Shown here: piece after piece, positions 28,687-38,689 of the stretch
How the letters are laid out: each line of letters starts with the position of its first letter
How positions within the stretch are numbered: the stretch's first letter is position 1
Source of the DNA: Pseudoalteromonas rubra
GTDB lineage: Bacteria; Pseudomonadota; Gammaproteobacteria; Enterobacterales; Alteromonadaceae
Length of the DNA stretch: 64,000 nt
Direction of reading: 5' to 3'
Assembly: GCF_005887095.1 (NCBI RefSeq)
Contig: NZ_PNCI01000016.1
Coordinates: forward strand, 62,001-126,000
Translations under genes and position numbers: made by a program
The notes under the pieces: generated by a model
The model's input: only the letters and a program-made list of their open reading frames with translations
Told to the model about the DNA's origin: nothing
Databases searched by the model: none

Positions 28687-30057
28687 GTGATTAAATTACC
28701 TCAGTGGGATGATTCCCTTATCAACAAGTACAATATCTCGGGCCCCAGATATACGTCTTATCCAACGGCCCTGTCGCTGGAGTCGGGTTACTCACAGGCC
28801 GATCTGGTTGATGCCATCACCCACTCAGACACCCGTGCGCTGTCGTTATATATTCATATTCCGTTTTGCCATCAGCTTTGCTATTACTGTGGATGTAATA
28901 AGATCATTACCCGTCACCAGTCTAAAGCGGATGTCTATCTTGACCATCTGGAGCTGGAAATCGCCGCTCAGGCCCCCTTGTTCAACGCGTATCAGGTTGA
29001 GCAATTGCACTTGGGAGGCGGTACACCGACCTTTCTGACCACGGCGCAAATGACGCGCCTGATCACTATGTTAGAACAGCATTTCACTTTTACAGCGGAT
29101 GCCCAGCGCGGCATTGAAATTGACCCAAGATCACTGGCCGACGACATGCTGCCAGCGTTGAAAACGCTCGGCTTTAATCGGGTTTCATTCGGGGTGCAGG
29201 ATTTTAACGATCAGGTGCAGGCTGCCGTGAATCGCCCGCAGCAGGTTGACGAAGTACTGTCTTTGCTCAAACAGGCTCGCGAACTGGGATTTAAGTCTAT
29301 CAATATGGACATGATCTACGGCCTGCCACATCAGAGCGTCGAGTCCTATCGTGACACCATAGCGCAGCTGATTAAGTTAGGTCCTGATCGGGTGTCGGTA
29401 TTTAACTATGCCCACCTGCCGGACAGGTTCGCCGCCCAGCGCAAGCTCAAAGACGCCGATATGCCGGGCCCAAAAGAAAAGCTGGCTATCTTTAAGCAAA
29501 CGCTGGAACAGATGACTGCCGCAGGGTATCAGTTTATTGGCATGGACCATTTTGCAAAAACCGATGACGAACTGGCTGTGGCACAGCGGCACAATCACCT
29601 GCACCGCAATTTCCAGGGCTATACCACCCATGGTAACTGCGACTTGCTCGGTCTGGGCGTGTCGTCTATATCACAGATTGGTAATGCCATTTTACAAAAT
29701 GAAAAAGACCTGAAACCTTACTATCAGGCTGTGACTGAGCGTCAGAGTGCCATTCATAAGGGCGTGCAACTCACCCGGGACGATGAAATTCGCGCTGCGG
29801 CCATCAAACAGCTGATCTGTCACTTTGAACTGGATAAAGTGACCTTTGCCGCTGAATACGACATCGACTTTGATGACTATTTCGCAGATGCCCTGGTTGC
29901 GCTTCAACCACTGGCAGACGATGGGTTGGTTGAGCTTAGCGAGCAACGCATAGAAGTTACGGCCAGAGGCAACCTGTTTATTCGCATCATTTGCATGTGC
30001 TTTGATGCCTACCTGCAACAGCAAATCAAAAACACCCGCTTTTCACGGGTGATTTAA
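28687..30057 (+). CDS. hemN: Oxygen-independent coproporphyrinogen III dehydrogenase
   Basis: Radical SAM enzyme that decarboxylates coproporphyrinogen III to protoporphyrinogen IX without oxygen. The [4Fe-4S] motif CHQLCYYCGC at about 60-69 includes the extra Cys of true HemN. The N-terminal block LINKYNISGPRYTSYPTA and the C-terminal HemN domain are both present, unlike HemW. The start is GTG, 456 aa. An FNR-type box upstream suggests anaerobic induction. The gene is inserted among chemoreceptors with no heme genes nearby. Confidence 0.96.
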   Translation: MIKLPQWDDSLINKYNISGPRYTSYPTALSLESGYSQADLVDAITHSDTRALSLYIHIPFCHQLCYYCGCNKIITRHQSKADVYLDHLELEIAAQAPLFNAYQVEQLHLGGGTPTFLTTAQMTRLITMLEQHFTFTADAQRGIEIDPRSLADDMLPALKTLGFNRVSFGVQDFNDQVQAAVNRPQQVDEVLSLLKQARELGFKSINMDMIYGLPHQSVESYRDTIAQLIKLGPDRVSVFNYAHLPDRFAAQRKLKDADMPGPKEKLAIFKQTLEQMTAAGYQFIGMDHFAKTDDELAVAQRHNHLHRNFQGYTTHGNCDLLGLGVSSISQIGNAILQNEKDLKPYYQAVTERQSAIHKGVQLTRDDEIRAAAIKQLICHFELDKVTFAAEYDIDFDDYFADALVALQPLADDGLVELSEQRIEVTARGNLFIRIICMCFDAYLQQQIKNTRFSRVI

Positions 30058-30064
30058 GCGTAAT

Positions 30065-30102
30065 AATGGCTGAGTAACACAATGCTACGCAGCCATTTTT
30101 TC
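30065..30102 (+). terminator. hemN terminator
   Basis: Stem AATGGCTG / CAGCCATT with a 17-nt loop, followed by a T run. It lies between the convergent hemN and chemoreceptor genes. Confidence 0.7.
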
Positions 30103-30103
30103 T

Positions 30104-31981
30104 CTACAGTCTGAACTTACCTATGGTGCCAGAGAGGGACTTAGCCTCACTGTCTAAGTCATTGCAAAACTGATAGGTCTGCTCCATCGCCGTTTTTGTC
30201 TGCCTGGCCGTGTCTGATATAACCGTGACATTCTGGCTGATATCTCTGGTTGCTGCTGATTGCTCTTTAGTCGCTGTGGCTATTTGAATATTCATTTCTG
30301 ATAGCCTGACTATGTGCTCTGAGATTTCTCTCAATGATTTACCACACTCGGATAAGAGCTGAGATGTTTTGTGGGTGCCGTCACTGCCATGCGTAATGGT
30401 GTTCACTGTTTCGGTTGCAGTGGCATTCAGGGAGTTGATCATGCCATTAATTTCTTCCGTCGACTCTGCGGTCCGCTTCGCCAGATTACGTACTTCATCG
30501 GCTACCACCGCAAAACCACGCCCCTGTTCACCCGCCCGCGCCGCCTCTATCGCTGCATTGAGGGCTAACAGGTTGGTTTGCTCAGAGACCCCTCTGATCA
30601 CCTCCAGGACACCTGAGATTGATTCAATTTCTTTAGAGAGTTGATTAACAGAGAGCACAGAATTACGCATTATCGACTCCAGCTCAGCCATATGCCCTAT
30701 GGTATCCGATACAATCTTGAGGCTCACCTGGGCATTGCCCTCGGTATCCGATGCCACTTGCGAGGCGTCCTGCGCGTTATTTGATATATCTGAGACCGTC
30801 ATATTCATCTGCTCAACCGCTGCCGCGACCGAGTCTGTACTGGATGATTGTTGTTCAGAGAGGCCATGGACATGCTTTACATTCTGATATACCTCAGCGG
30901 CCGTGCCTTCGACATGCTTTGCCGTCTCAGATACGCTTTTAAACATCTCGTGCAATTGATCCAAAAAGATATCAATTTGTTTTCCCAGGGAACCCACTTC
31001 ATTGTTTTGCTCAACTCTCAGGCGTGCAGTGAGATCCCCGCCTTTACCAGACAGTTCTGTTACCGCATCTGAGATCACTTCTATTGGCTTAAATATCCGA
31101 TTCGCAAGTAGGTTTGCACCAAACAGACCTATCACAGCAATCACGAAGCCAATCACAATGTTTGTCATAATTGCAGTATGGATTGCTGAGAACATTTCCT
31201 CCTCAGGGATCTCCACAACCACATACCACTCTAATGAGTCCAGCTTTATTGCCGAGCGCACGACTACCCTGTCATTGACTTCATCCGTCACCACATTGCC
31301 TGCCAGAGCCGCAATGTTGACCTTGCTACCCACGGCGGATCTGTCAGGGTGGATTTGGATCGTGTTGTCGGCGTCCACTAAAAAGACGATCCCAGATTCA
31401 CCAATTTTATATGAGCTTATTAACTCGGTCATGGCGCCCAGTGACTGTCCCACTCCCGCCAAACCCACTCTGCGGCCTTTGTCTTCAATGACATAATTGA
31501 TAAAAGCGGTCGCTTCGGTGGACGACTTGTCTACATCAATCGAAATTTCATATTCAGCGCCGGAATTGATAAAAATATCCAGCCACGGCTCCTTATCAGC
31601 CTCCACTTTCCTTACAATACCCGCGGGTGTGTAGTAATTTCTGCTAACAGCAGAAACAATAAACGCAGTATTGCTATTGTTCACACGCTTTACTGAGCCC
31701 AACTCCCGAACGATCATGCCAAGGTCGTCTGGGGCCTCCCCATTCGCCATCCAGGCTTTGATAAACTCACTCTTTGCCAGCGCTCTTGATGGCGCGATGG
31801 ACGAATAGATATCAAGCTCAACCGCATATTTTATTTGTTTGAGTACGGTGGGGATTTCGGATTGCTCAACCTTCTCAGTTAAAAAGGTACTTATCGTGGT
31901 CGCAAAGACAAGGGTAACGATAAGCAGAGGCAATATCGTTGCTGAAATCAGGGAAAGTACCAAGAGTTGCTTGAGCTTCAT
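30104..31981 (-). CDS. Methyl-accepting chemotaxis protein, Cache sensor
   Basis: 625 aa. TM1 is at about 8-30, a periplasmic alpha/beta sensor at about 35-275, TM2 at about 282-305, then HAMP and the signalling coiled coil with tip [19 protein letters not shown]. The sensor has the order [16 protein letters not shown] ... GLAGVGQSL ... [17 protein letters not shown] ... [10 protein letters not shown], typical of dCache_1 domains, but without the Y-R-W amino-acid signature of the receptor at 24450. The ligand is unknown. A possible promoter on the minus strand is TTGTCA, 18 bp, TATATT near 32021-32050. Confidence 0.92.
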   Translation of the reverse strand: MKLKQLLVLSLISATILPLLIVTLVFATTISTFLTEKVEQSEIPTVLKQIKYAVELDIYSSIAPSRALAKSEFIKAWMANGEAPDDLGMIVRELGSVKRVNNSNTAFIVSAVSRNYYTPAGIVRKVEADKEPWLDIFINSGAEYEISIDVDKSSTEATAFINYVIEDKGRRVGLAGVGQSLGAMTELISSYKIGESGIVFLVDADNTIQIHPDRSAVGSKVNIAALAGNVVTDEVNDRVVVRSAIKLDSLEWYVVVEIPEEEMFSAIHTAIMTNIVIGFVIAVIGLFGANLLANRIFKPIEVISDAVTELSGKGGDLTARLRVEQNNEVGSLGKQIDIFLDQLHEMFKSVSETAKHVEGTAAEVYQNVKHVHGLSEQQSSSTDSVAAAVEQMNMTVSDISNNAQDASQVASDTEGNAQVSLKIVSDTIGHMAELESIMRNSVLSVNQLSKEIESISGVLEVIRGVSEQTNLLALNAAIEAARAGEQGRGFAVVADEVRNLAKRTAESTEEINGMINSLNATATETVNTITHGSDGTHKTSQLLSECGKSLREISEHIVRLSEMNIQIATATKEQSAATRDISQNVTVISDTARQTKTAMEQTYQFCNDLDSEAKSLSGTIGKFRL

Positions 31982-32152
31982 AAATTACCTTGCTGAAATC
32001 AAAAGATTTTTCATAAAAACAATATAGTAGAGTATTGTTCTGATTGACAAAGTTTGCGGACCATATTGCAACAAGTACACTCAAAGGCTCAGATCAGTAG
32101 TTTTAACCTACTGGTTTTAATAACATTACTCGGTTTTGATAAGCCACTGATA

Positions 32153-32320
32153 ACAGACCAAAACGTCTATCAAAGTCCAGGATGTTTTCTTAGGGGGTTG
32201 GTGGTGACGCACATTCACGGAGCGTTGCTCTATTCAAACGACCACTTGAATAGCCTGACCGTCCAACACGCTAAAGCCCCGACCAAAAGGCCGGGGCTTT
32301 TCAAAAGTCTTATTCTATTA
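32153..32320 (-). repeat. Degenerate distal copy of the rpsQ-tail/terminator repeat
   Basis: About 165 bp similar to the 198-bp units near rpsQ: an rpsQ 3'-end-like stretch (32161-32230) and the same hairpin (32273-32301). It has lost the final rpsQ codons and has a 2-bp deletion that breaks the frame. On one side, before the frameshift, it reads LRECA, closer to RpsQ (IRECA) than the tandem copies (VLECA). It looks like an older copy, and it now serves as terminator for the small membrane protein gene. Confidence 0.85.
32273..32301. terminator. Terminator hairpin, copy 3
   Basis: AAAGCCCCGACC-AAAA-GGCCGGGGCTTTT-type hairpin with A and T flanks. The core is identical to those at 33082 and 33280. 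Confidence 0.85.
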
Positions 32321-32387
32321 AGGATGAACATTAAGTGAGCACTGGGTTTTGGCAGTCACCTTGCTCTACAGACAGCCCTCTTATTTT

Positions 32388-32756
32388 CTATTGGCTACTC
32401 ACAAAACGGCTATATAGCCAATGGATCCCTACCGCTAAAGTAGCAGCAGCCACACAATACAGAGGCAGAACGACGAGCAATAAAGCAGACGTTGAACTCC
32501 CGGTAGCAATCTGGCCTATATCGAGATAAAACCCTAATGTTGTCAATAACATCAAAAAATGAACAATCCCATTCACCATTTGCTGGCGAAAACTGATACG
32601 AAACCCCTGATAATGATTGATCAGGCTAATAACAAGAAGAAATAATGGCACTGAAATTATCCACAGCGACATTAACACAGAAGATGAACCAATCAATATC
32701 AGGTACAGCCCAATCAACATGCAACTTGCTAGCTCAGTACTGTATTTTATTAGCAT
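32388..32756 (-). CDS. Small four-helix membrane protein, unknown function
   Basis: 122 aa with about four hydrophobic segments (about 10-28, 30-46, 60-80, 88-112). No family recognised. It looks like a real gene: a ribosome site AGGAG lies 5 bp before the ATG, an extended -10 promoter lies upstream, and a terminator hairpin follows. It sits between copies of the rpsQ-tail repeat, so it may be cargo of an insertion event at the rpsQ 3' end. Confidence 0.65.
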   Translation of the reverse strand: MLIKYSTELASCMLIGLYLILIGSSSVLMSLWIISVPLFLLVISLINHYQGFRISFRQQMVNGIVHFLMLLTTLGFYLDIGQIATGSSTSALLLVVLPLYCVAAATLAVGIHWLYSRFVSSQ

Positions 32757-32799
32757 AGAAGCTCCTAATTCCTTATCAACAACTCAGTACAATGTTTAC

Positions 32800-32856
32800 T
32801 TAGATTATTCTGAAACTCGGTAGGCCGGCGAATGATGAGAATGACACTTTTCGCAT
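32800..32856 (-). CDS. Possible 18-residue leader peptide
   Basis: A short frame starts ATG at 32856 with a strong ribosome site (AAAGGAG, 5 bp spacing) and ends at TAA 43 bp before the membrane protein gene. The peptide is basic and serine/phenylalanine-rich, starting MRKVSF. It could be a leader peptide or chance; the good Shine-Dalgarno is the main support. Confidence 0.35.
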   Translation of the reverse strand: MRKVSFSSFAGLPSFRII

Positions 32857-32909
32857 ACTTACTCCTTTAGTGCTTAAGTTATGAATAAGTATCTTAAATG
32901 GGTACTCAG

Positions 32910-32918
32910 AGTATAGCA
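32910..32918 (-). promoter_or_regulatory. Extended -10 promoter of the small membrane protein gene
   Basis: TGCTATACT on the minus strand fits TGN-TATAAT. No good -35 is present, which is normal for extended -10 promoters. Confidence 0.4.
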
Positions 32919-32933
32919 ATAAAAACAACTTAA

Positions 32934-33131
32934 AAACTAAAATTAAGCTTTCTTAGGACGAACCAGAACGTCTACCAAAGTCCAAGATGTTTTCTTAGGG
33001 GATTTTGGTGGTGACGCACATTCAAGGACAGTCGCGCTATTCAAACGACCCGTTAAACAATAACCTGAACACACCAAACGCAAAAGCCCCGACCAAAAGG
33101 CCGGGGCTTTTCAAAAGTTTAATTTAGTTAG
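32934..33131 (-). repeat. 198-bp repeat unit 1 (rpsQ tail plus terminator)
   Basis: Direct repeat of 198 bp in exact tandem with unit 2, with only a few base differences. Each unit holds the last 14 rpsQ codons in frame with the stop, a divergent in-frame extension upstream, and a terminator. The shared start (AAACTAAAATTAAGC) recurs at 32934, 33132 and 33330, the last being rpsQ itself. Confidence 0.95.
33082..33111. terminator. Terminator hairpin, copy 2
   Basis: AAAAGCCCC / GGGGCTTTT stem with A and T flanks, inside repeat unit 1. Confidence 0.9.
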
Positions 33132-33329
33132 AAACTAAAATTAAGCTTTCTTAGGACGAACCAGAACGTCTACCAAAGTCCAGGATGTTTTCTTAGGGGA
33201 TTTTGGTGGTGACGCACATTCAAGGACAGTCGCGCTATTCAAACGACCCGTTAAACAATAACCTGAACACCCCAAACGCAAAAGCCCCGACCAAAAGGCC
33301 GGGGCTTTTCAAAAGTTTAATTTAGTTAG
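33132..33329 (-). repeat. 198-bp repeat unit 2 (rpsQ tail plus terminator)
   Basis: Second tandem unit, abutting the real rpsQ 3' end at 33330. On the minus strand its coding-like part reads ECASPPKSPKKTSW before the common RpsQ ending, versus [11 protein letters not shown] in rpsQ. There is no start codon with a ribosome site, so it is a gene fragment, not a second S17. Confidence 0.95.
33280..33309. terminator. S10 operon terminator, copy 1
   Basis: AAAAGCCCC / GGGGCTTTT stem about 30 bp after the rpsQ stop. With the second copy this gives a double terminator, so readthrough into downstream genes should be low. Confidence 0.92.
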
Positions 33330-33338
33330 AAACTAAAA

Positions 33339-33596
33339 TTAAGCTTTCTTAGGACGAACCAGAACGTCTACCAAAGTCCAAGATTTTTTCTTAGAGATCG
33401 GCGCACATTCACGGATAGTCACAGTATCACCTGCTTGCGCAGTGTTGCTCTCATCGTGTGCGTGCAACTTAGTTGTACGCTTGATGAATTTACCGTAGAT
33501 CGGGTGCTTAACCTGACGCTCGATAGCAACAACGATTGACTTGTCCATTTTGTCGCTAACTACACGACCTTGAAGAGTACGGATCTTATCGCTCAT
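33339..33596 (-). CDS. rpsQ: 30S ribosomal protein S17
   Basis: Primary 16S rRNA-binding protein of the small subunit. 85 aa, with [31 protein letters not shown] typical of S17. It overlaps the rpmC stop by one base (TAATG). It is the last gene of the S10 operon here; rplN and the spc operon do not follow. Its final 14 codons recur in two downstream repeats. Confidence 0.97.
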   Translation of the reverse strand: MSDKIRTLQGRVVSDKMDKSIVVAIERQVKHPIYGKFIKRTTKLHAHDESNTAQAGDTVTIRECAPISKKKSWTLVDVLVRPKKA

Positions 33597-33787
33597 TATG
33601 CACCTGCCTTCTGGTTGATAACCGTTTTAACACGCGCAATATTGCGACGTACTTTTTTCAGCTCGTGAGTCTGAGCCAGCTGACCAGTGCTCGCTTGCAT
33701 GCGCAGGTTGAACTGCTCACGCAGAAGCTCTAGAAGTTCAGCATTTAGCTCTTCTACGCTTTTGTCTTTAAGTTCGCTAGCTTTCAT
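33596..33787 (-). CDS. rpmC: 50S ribosomal protein L29
   Basis: 63-residue helical hairpin protein at the peptide exit tunnel, near the SRP and trigger factor docking site. It has [21 protein letters not shown] and a basic C-terminus. The start directly follows the rplP stop; the stop overlaps rpsQ. Confidence 0.96.
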   Translation of the reverse strand: MKASELKDKSVEELNAELLELLREQFNLRMQASTGQLAQTHELKKVRRNIARVKTVINQKAGA

Positions 33788-34201
33788 TTACATTACCGTC
33801 CGAGTTACAAAAGTGGTTTTGAAAGGTAATTTACGAGCAGCTAGGTTGAATGCTTCGCGAGCAAGCTCTTCTGAAACACCTTCCATCTCGTAAAGTACTT
33901 TACCAGGCTGAATTTCAGCAACCCAGTATTCAACAGAACCTTTACCTTTACCCATACGAACTTCAAGCGGCTTTTCTGTAATTGGCTTATCTGGGAACAC
34001 ACGGATCCAGATTTTACCTTGACGCTTGATGTGACGTGTCATAGCACGACGAGCTGCTTCGATTTGACGAGCAGTCATACGGCCACGGCCAGTCGCTTTC
34101 AAGCCGAAAGAACCGAAGCTAACTTTATTACCGCTATTTGCAAGACCACGGTTGCGGCCTTTGTGCACTTTACGGAATTTTGTACGTTTTGGCTGTAACA
34201 T
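33788..34201 (-). CDS. rplP: 50S ribosomal protein L16
   Basis: 137 aa, binds near the A-site tRNA and the central protuberance. It starts [19 protein letters not shown], as in nearly all L16. [19 protein letters not shown] includes the arginine region hydroxylated in E. coli. Same strand and order as the standard S10 operon. Confidence 0.98.
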   Translation of the reverse strand: MLQPKRTKFRKVHKGRNRGLANSGNKVSFGSFGLKATGRGRMTARQIEAARRAMTRHIKRQGKIWIRVFPDKPITEKPLEVRMGKGKGSVEYWVAEIQPGKVLYEMEGVSEELAREAFNLAARKLPFKTTFVTRTVM

Positions 34202-34214
34202 TAGTCGCTACCTC

Positions 34215-34916
34215 TTACTTAGCACTTTTTTTAGCTTTCTTCGGAGCGCGCTTGGCTGGCTTCTCAGCTTCTTGTTTCAGTGGAAGACCACCGATAACTT
34301 CGCCTTTGAAGATCCAAACTTTAACACCGATGATACCGTAAGTGGTCAAAGCTTCAGAAGTTGCGTAGTCGATGTCAGCACGTAGAGTGTGTAGAGGTAC
34401 ACGACCTTCACGGTACCACTCAGAACGTGCGATTTCAGCACCGCCTAGACGGCCGCTAACTTCAACTTTGATACCCTTTGCACCCAGACGCATTGCGTTC
34501 TGTACCGCGCGCTTCATAGCACGACGGAACATTACACGACGCTCTAGCTGTGAAGAGATACCGTCAGCAACTAGTTGTGCATCAAGCTCTGGCTTACGTA
34601 CTTCTGCGATGTTGATTTGCGCAGGTACACCAGCAAGCTTAGTTACAGCGTGGCGAAGCTTTTCAACGTCTTCACCTTTTTTACCGATAACAACACCAGG
34701 ACGAGCTGTGTGAATTGTTACACGGATAGATTTAGCTGGACGCTCAATAACGATTTTAGACACAGAAGCGTTTTTCAATTCCTTAGTAAGGTATTGACGC
34801 ACTTTGTGATCACCAAAAAGCTGCTCAGAGAAATCTTTTGAATTCGCGTACCAGGTAGAAACCCAAGGTTTAGAGATACCTAGGCGAATACCAGTAGGAT
34901 GAACTTTTTGTCCCAT
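34215..34916 (-). CDS. rpsC: 30S ribosomal protein S3
   Basis: 233 aa. The KH domain contains [15 protein letters not shown] and the C-terminal domain has the [10 protein letters not shown] block. It forms part of the mRNA entry tunnel helicase. The lysine/alanine-rich C-terminal tail is normal. Confidence 0.98.
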   Translation of the reverse strand: MGQKVHPTGIRLGISKPWVSTWYANSKDFSEQLFGDHKVRQYLTKELKNASVSKIVIERPAKSIRVTIHTARPGVVIGKKGEDVEKLRHAVTKLAGVPAQINIAEVRKPELDAQLVADGISSQLERRVMFRRAMKRAVQNAMRLGAKGIKVEVSGRLGGAEIARSEWYREGRVPLHTLRADIDYATSEALTTYGIIGVKVWIFKGEVIGGLPLKQEAEKPAKRAPKKAKKSAK

Positions 34917-34928
34917 TACTTATATCTC

Positions 34929-35261
34929 CTAGCTATCTGAAACCACAACAGTGATGTGGCTTGAACGCTTAAGGATGCGGTCAGCGCGTCCTTTAGCACG
35001 TGGCATAATACGTTTCATTGTAGGACCTTCGTCTACAAATACTTTAGCCACTTTAAGCTCATCAATGTCAGCACCTTCGTTGTGCTCCGCGTTAGCGATA
35101 GCAGACTCAAGTACTTTCTTAACTAATACAGCCGCTTTCTTTGGGCTGTACGCTAGGATTTCTAGCGCGCGATCAACCGGAAGTCCGCGGATCTGATCTG
35201 CAACTAGACGTGCTTTTTGCGCCGAACCAGAGGCGAATTTGTGTTTAGCTAATGCTTCCAT
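34929..35261 (-). CDS. rplV: 50S ribosomal protein L22
   Basis: 110 aa; its loop lines the peptide exit tunnel. Two consecutive ATG codons exist. The second (35261) is chosen because GGAGGG is too close to the first and because E. coli L22 begins MET-type with one Met. The loop motif [20 protein letters not shown] is intact. Confidence 0.96.
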   Translation of the reverse strand: MEALAKHKFASGSAQKARLVADQIRGLPVDRALEILAYSPKKAAVLVKKVLESAIANAEHNEGADIDELKVAKVFVDEGPTMKRIMPRAKGRADRILKRSSHITVVVSDS

Positions 35262-35273
35262 CATACCCTCCGA

Positions 35274-35561
<288 letters not shown>

Positions 35562-35568
35562 TCAACTA

Positions 35569-36393
35569 TTACTTAGTACGACGACGTACGATAAATTTAT
35601 CAGTACGCTTGTTCTTACGTGTCTTAGCACCTTTAGTCGGCTTACCCCATGGAGACACAGGGTGACGACCACCAGATGTACGACCTTCACCACCACCGTG
35701 TGGGTGGTCTACCGGGTTCATGGCAACACCACGAACTGTAGGACGAACACCACGCCAGCGAGTTGCACCAGCTTTACCTAGTGAACGTAGCATGTGTTCA
35801 GCGTTACCTACTTCACCGATAGTTGCGCGACAATCCGCTTCAACTTTACGCATTTCACCTGAACGTAGACGTAGAGTCACGTACTGGCCTTCACGCGCTA
35901 GGATCTGTACATATGCACCAGCAGAACGAGCAATCTGAGCACCTTTACCAGGCTTAAGCTCAACATTGTGTACCGTTGTACCTACTGGGATGTTACGCAT
36001 AGGCATTGCGTTACCAGCTTTGATTGGTGCATCAACACCAGACTGGATTGCATCACCCGCTTGAACACCTTTAGGTGCGATGATGTAACGACGCTCACCG
36101 TCTGCATATAATACAAGAGCGATGTTTGCGCTACGGTTAGGATCGTACTCTAGACGCTCAACTTTAGCTGGGATGCCATCTTTGGTGCGTTTAAAGTCGA
36201 TTAAACGGTAGTGTTGCTTGTGACCACCACCGATGTGACGAACCGTGATACGACCGTTGTTGTTACGACCACCTGATTTAGAGTTTTTCTCTAATAGCGG
36301 AGCGTAAGGCTTACCCTTGTGCAGATCAGGGTTAACCACTTTAACGACGTGACGACGACCCGCAGAAGTTGGTTTACACTTTTGAAGTGCCAT
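35569..36393 (-). CDS. rplB: 50S ribosomal protein L2
   Basis: 274 aa, needed for subunit association and the peptidyl transferase centre. The conserved histidine loop [21 protein letters not shown] is near 222-242. The N-terminus ([19 protein letters not shown]) and the length are normal. Confidence 0.98.
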   Translation of the reverse strand: MALQKCKPTSAGRRHVVKVVNPDLHKGKPYAPLLEKNSKSGGRNNNGRITVRHIGGGHKQHYRLIDFKRTKDGIPAKVERLEYDPNRSANIALVLYADGERRYIIAPKGVQAGDAIQSGVDAPIKAGNAMPMRNIPVGTTVHNVELKPGKGAQIARSAGAYVQILAREGQYVTLRLRSGEMRKVEADCRATIGEVGNAEHMLRSLGKAGATRWRGVRPTVRGVAMNPVDHPHGGGEGRTSGGRHPVSPWGKPTKGAKTRKNKRTDKFIVRRRTK

Positions 36394-36410
36394 AATTCTA
36401 ACTCCCCTTA

Positions 36411-36713
36411 TTACTCGGCGCCGCCGACAAAGTCTAGCTCGCTGCCTTCTTTAAGAGTAACGTAGGCTTTCTTCCAGTCTGAACGACGGCCGAAACGCAT
36501 GCCTGTACGCTTAGTTTTACCCTTAACATTTAGCGTGCGAACACCAGTTACTTCTACTTCGAAAAGCTTCTCAACAGCAGCTTTGATTTCTGCTTTGTTT
36601 GCATCTTTAACTACTTTGAAAACAATCGTGTTGTTCTCTTCAGCAGAGATGGTGCTTTTCTCAGAGATGTGTGGAGCAAGGATTACTTTTAAAAGACGTT
36701 CTTCACGGATCAT
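36411..36713 (-). CDS. rplW: 50S ribosomal protein L23
   Basis: 100 aa, at the tunnel exit and docking site for trigger factor and [20 protein letters not shown] and [18 protein letters not shown] are typical. The start overlaps the rplD stop by 4 bp (ATGA). Confidence 0.98.
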   Translation of the reverse strand: MIREERLLKVILAPHISEKSTISAEENNTIVFKVVKDANKAEIKAAVEKLFEVEVTGVRTLNVKGKTKRTGMRFGRRSDWKKAYVTLKEGSELDFVGGAE

Positions 36714-37312
36714 GCTAGCGCCTCCTCAAGTTGCTTAACAGCAGCAGCAGTAATCAGTACCTTATCGAAAGCGATTAGGCTTACTGGGTCGATGCCAGCT
36801 ACATCACGCGTGTCAACCTTGTACAGGTTACGTGCAGAAAGGAATAGATTCTCATCTACTTCTTCAGTCACGATTAGTACGTCTTTAAGCTCAAGCTCTT
36901 TCAGCTTAGCTACTAGTTCTTTAGTCTTTGGTGCTTCTAGACCAAATTCTTCAACAACTACTAGACGATCTTGACGAACAAGCTCAGAAAGAATGCTCTT
37001 GATCGCACCGCGATACATCTTACGGTTAACTTTTTGGCTGTGATCTTGCGGCTTAGCTGCAAAGCTCACACCACCGCTGCGCCAGATTGGGCTGCGGATT
37101 GTACCAGCACGTGCACGGCCAGTACCTTTTTGGCGGAATGGTTTTTTACCACCACCAGCAACTTCAGAACGTGTCTTCTGAGCTTTAGTACCCTGACGAG
37201 CACCTGCTGCGAAAGCAACAACTACTTGGTGTACTAATGCTTCGTTAAACTCACGTCCAAAAGTAGCTTCGGAAACTTCAAGCGCACCAGCGCCTTTAAT
37301 TGCTAATTCCAT
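36710..37312 (-). CDS. rplD: 50S ribosomal protein L4, S10 operon regulator
   Basis: 200 aa, lines the exit tunnel with its loop ([20 protein letters not shown]). In E. coli free L4 represses its own operon by attenuation and translation block at the S10 leader; a similar leader is present here. The start is the ATG at 37312, matching MEL of E. coli L4, not the preceding GTG. The C-terminal helix known to matter for regulation in E. coli is conserved in general form. Confidence 0.97.
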   Translation of the reverse strand: MELAIKGAGALEVSEATFGREFNEALVHQVVVAFAAGARQGTKAQKTRSEVAGGGKKPFRQKGTGRARAGTIRSPIWRSGGVSFAAKPQDHSQKVNRKMYRGAIKSILSELVRQDRLVVVEEFGLEAPKTKELVAKLKELELKDVLIVTEEVDENLFLSARNLYKVDTRDVAGIDPVSLIAFDKVLITAAAVKQLEEALA

Positions 37313-37329
37313 CACTAAATCTCCAGGAC

Positions 37330-37965
37330 TTAAGCTTTAACAGCTGGTTTAACGATAACGTCGCCGCCGATAGCGCCAGGTACTGCACCTTTAACTAAAA
37401 GCAGATTACGCTCAGCGTCAACACGTACTAGCTCTAGGTTCTGAGTAGTTGTTTGCACATTACCCATTTGACCAGCCATTTTCTTACCTTTAAACACCTT
37501 ACCAGGTGATTGGTTTTGACCGATTGAACCAGGAGCACGGTGAGATAGAGAGTTACCGTGAGTAGCGTCTTGCGTGCTGAAATTCCAGCGCTTAACACCA
37601 CCTTGGAAACCTTTACCTTTTGAAGTACCAGTAACGTCTACTTTGTTTACTTCGTTGAATAGCTCAACAGTAAGCTCAGCACCTACTTCAAACTCACCTT
37701 CACCGCCGTTAAGACGGAATTCCCACAGGCCGCGACCCGCTTCAACACCAGCTTTAGCGAAGTGACCCGCTTCTGGTTTGTTTACACGGCTTGCTTTTTT
37801 CTCGCCTGCAGTAACTTGAAGCGCGTTGTAACCGTCTGTTGCGTCAGATTTGATCTGAGTAACACGGTTAGGAGTCGCTTCGATAACTGTCACAGGGATA
37901 GATACACCATCTTCAGTGAAGATGCGTGTCATACCCACTTTACGACCGACTAGACCTAATGCCAT
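37330..37965 (-). CDS. rplC: 50S ribosomal protein L3
   Basis: 211 aa, close to the peptidyl transferase centre. [20 protein letters not shown] starts the protein, and [32 protein letters not shown] carries the Gln that PrmB methylates in E. coli. Confidence 0.98.
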   Translation of the reverse strand: MALGLVGRKVGMTRIFTEDGVSIPVTVIEATPNRVTQIKSDATDGYNALQVTAGEKKASRVNKPEAGHFAKAGVEAGRGLWEFRLNGGEGEFEVGAELTVELFNEVNKVDVTGTSKGKGFQGGVKRWNFSTQDATHGNSLSHRAPGSIGQNQSPGKVFKGKKMAGQMGNVQTTTQNLELVRVDAERNLLLVKGAVPGAIGGDVIVKPAVKA

Positions 37966-37992
37966 TTTCCTAAAACCTCTCTAATCTTTCGA

Positions 37993-38484
<492 letters not shown>

Positions 38485-38490
38485 TTGAGC

Positions 38491-38518
38491 ATTATAATGA
38501 CACTGGTGATAAATGCAA
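38491..38518 (-). promoter_or_regulatory. S10 operon promoter
   Basis: Minus strand TTGCAT (38513-38518), 16-bp spacer, perfect TATAAT (38491-38496). Confidence 0.75.
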
Positions 38519-38689
38519 CAATTATTGCAAAATTATTTGTCCTGCGCCGCGTCTTCACTGTAAGTGGCACAAGGCGTCTATACTTTACGCAAGGGAATAC
38601 ACATCAGCCTTGTCATTGAACTGACACAAATGGTCAGTCCAGTTAAAGCCTGATATTCTATACAGCAAAAATACAAACCTGGTACTGCT

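Noticed and set aside
14114..31981. Repeated receptor signalling sequences as mobile duplication
   Set aside because: The tip region is conserved in all chemoreceptors; DNA identity does not extend into the sensor domains.
33132..33300. Second functional S17 gene in the repeats
   Set aside because: Only the C-terminal end is present in frame, with no start codon and ribosome site, and a stop lies upstream within the terminator.
32934..33329. Tandem 198-bp units as a CRISPR array or satellite
   Set aside because: Only two full units, much longer than CRISPR repeats, without spacers; content is an rpsQ end plus terminator.
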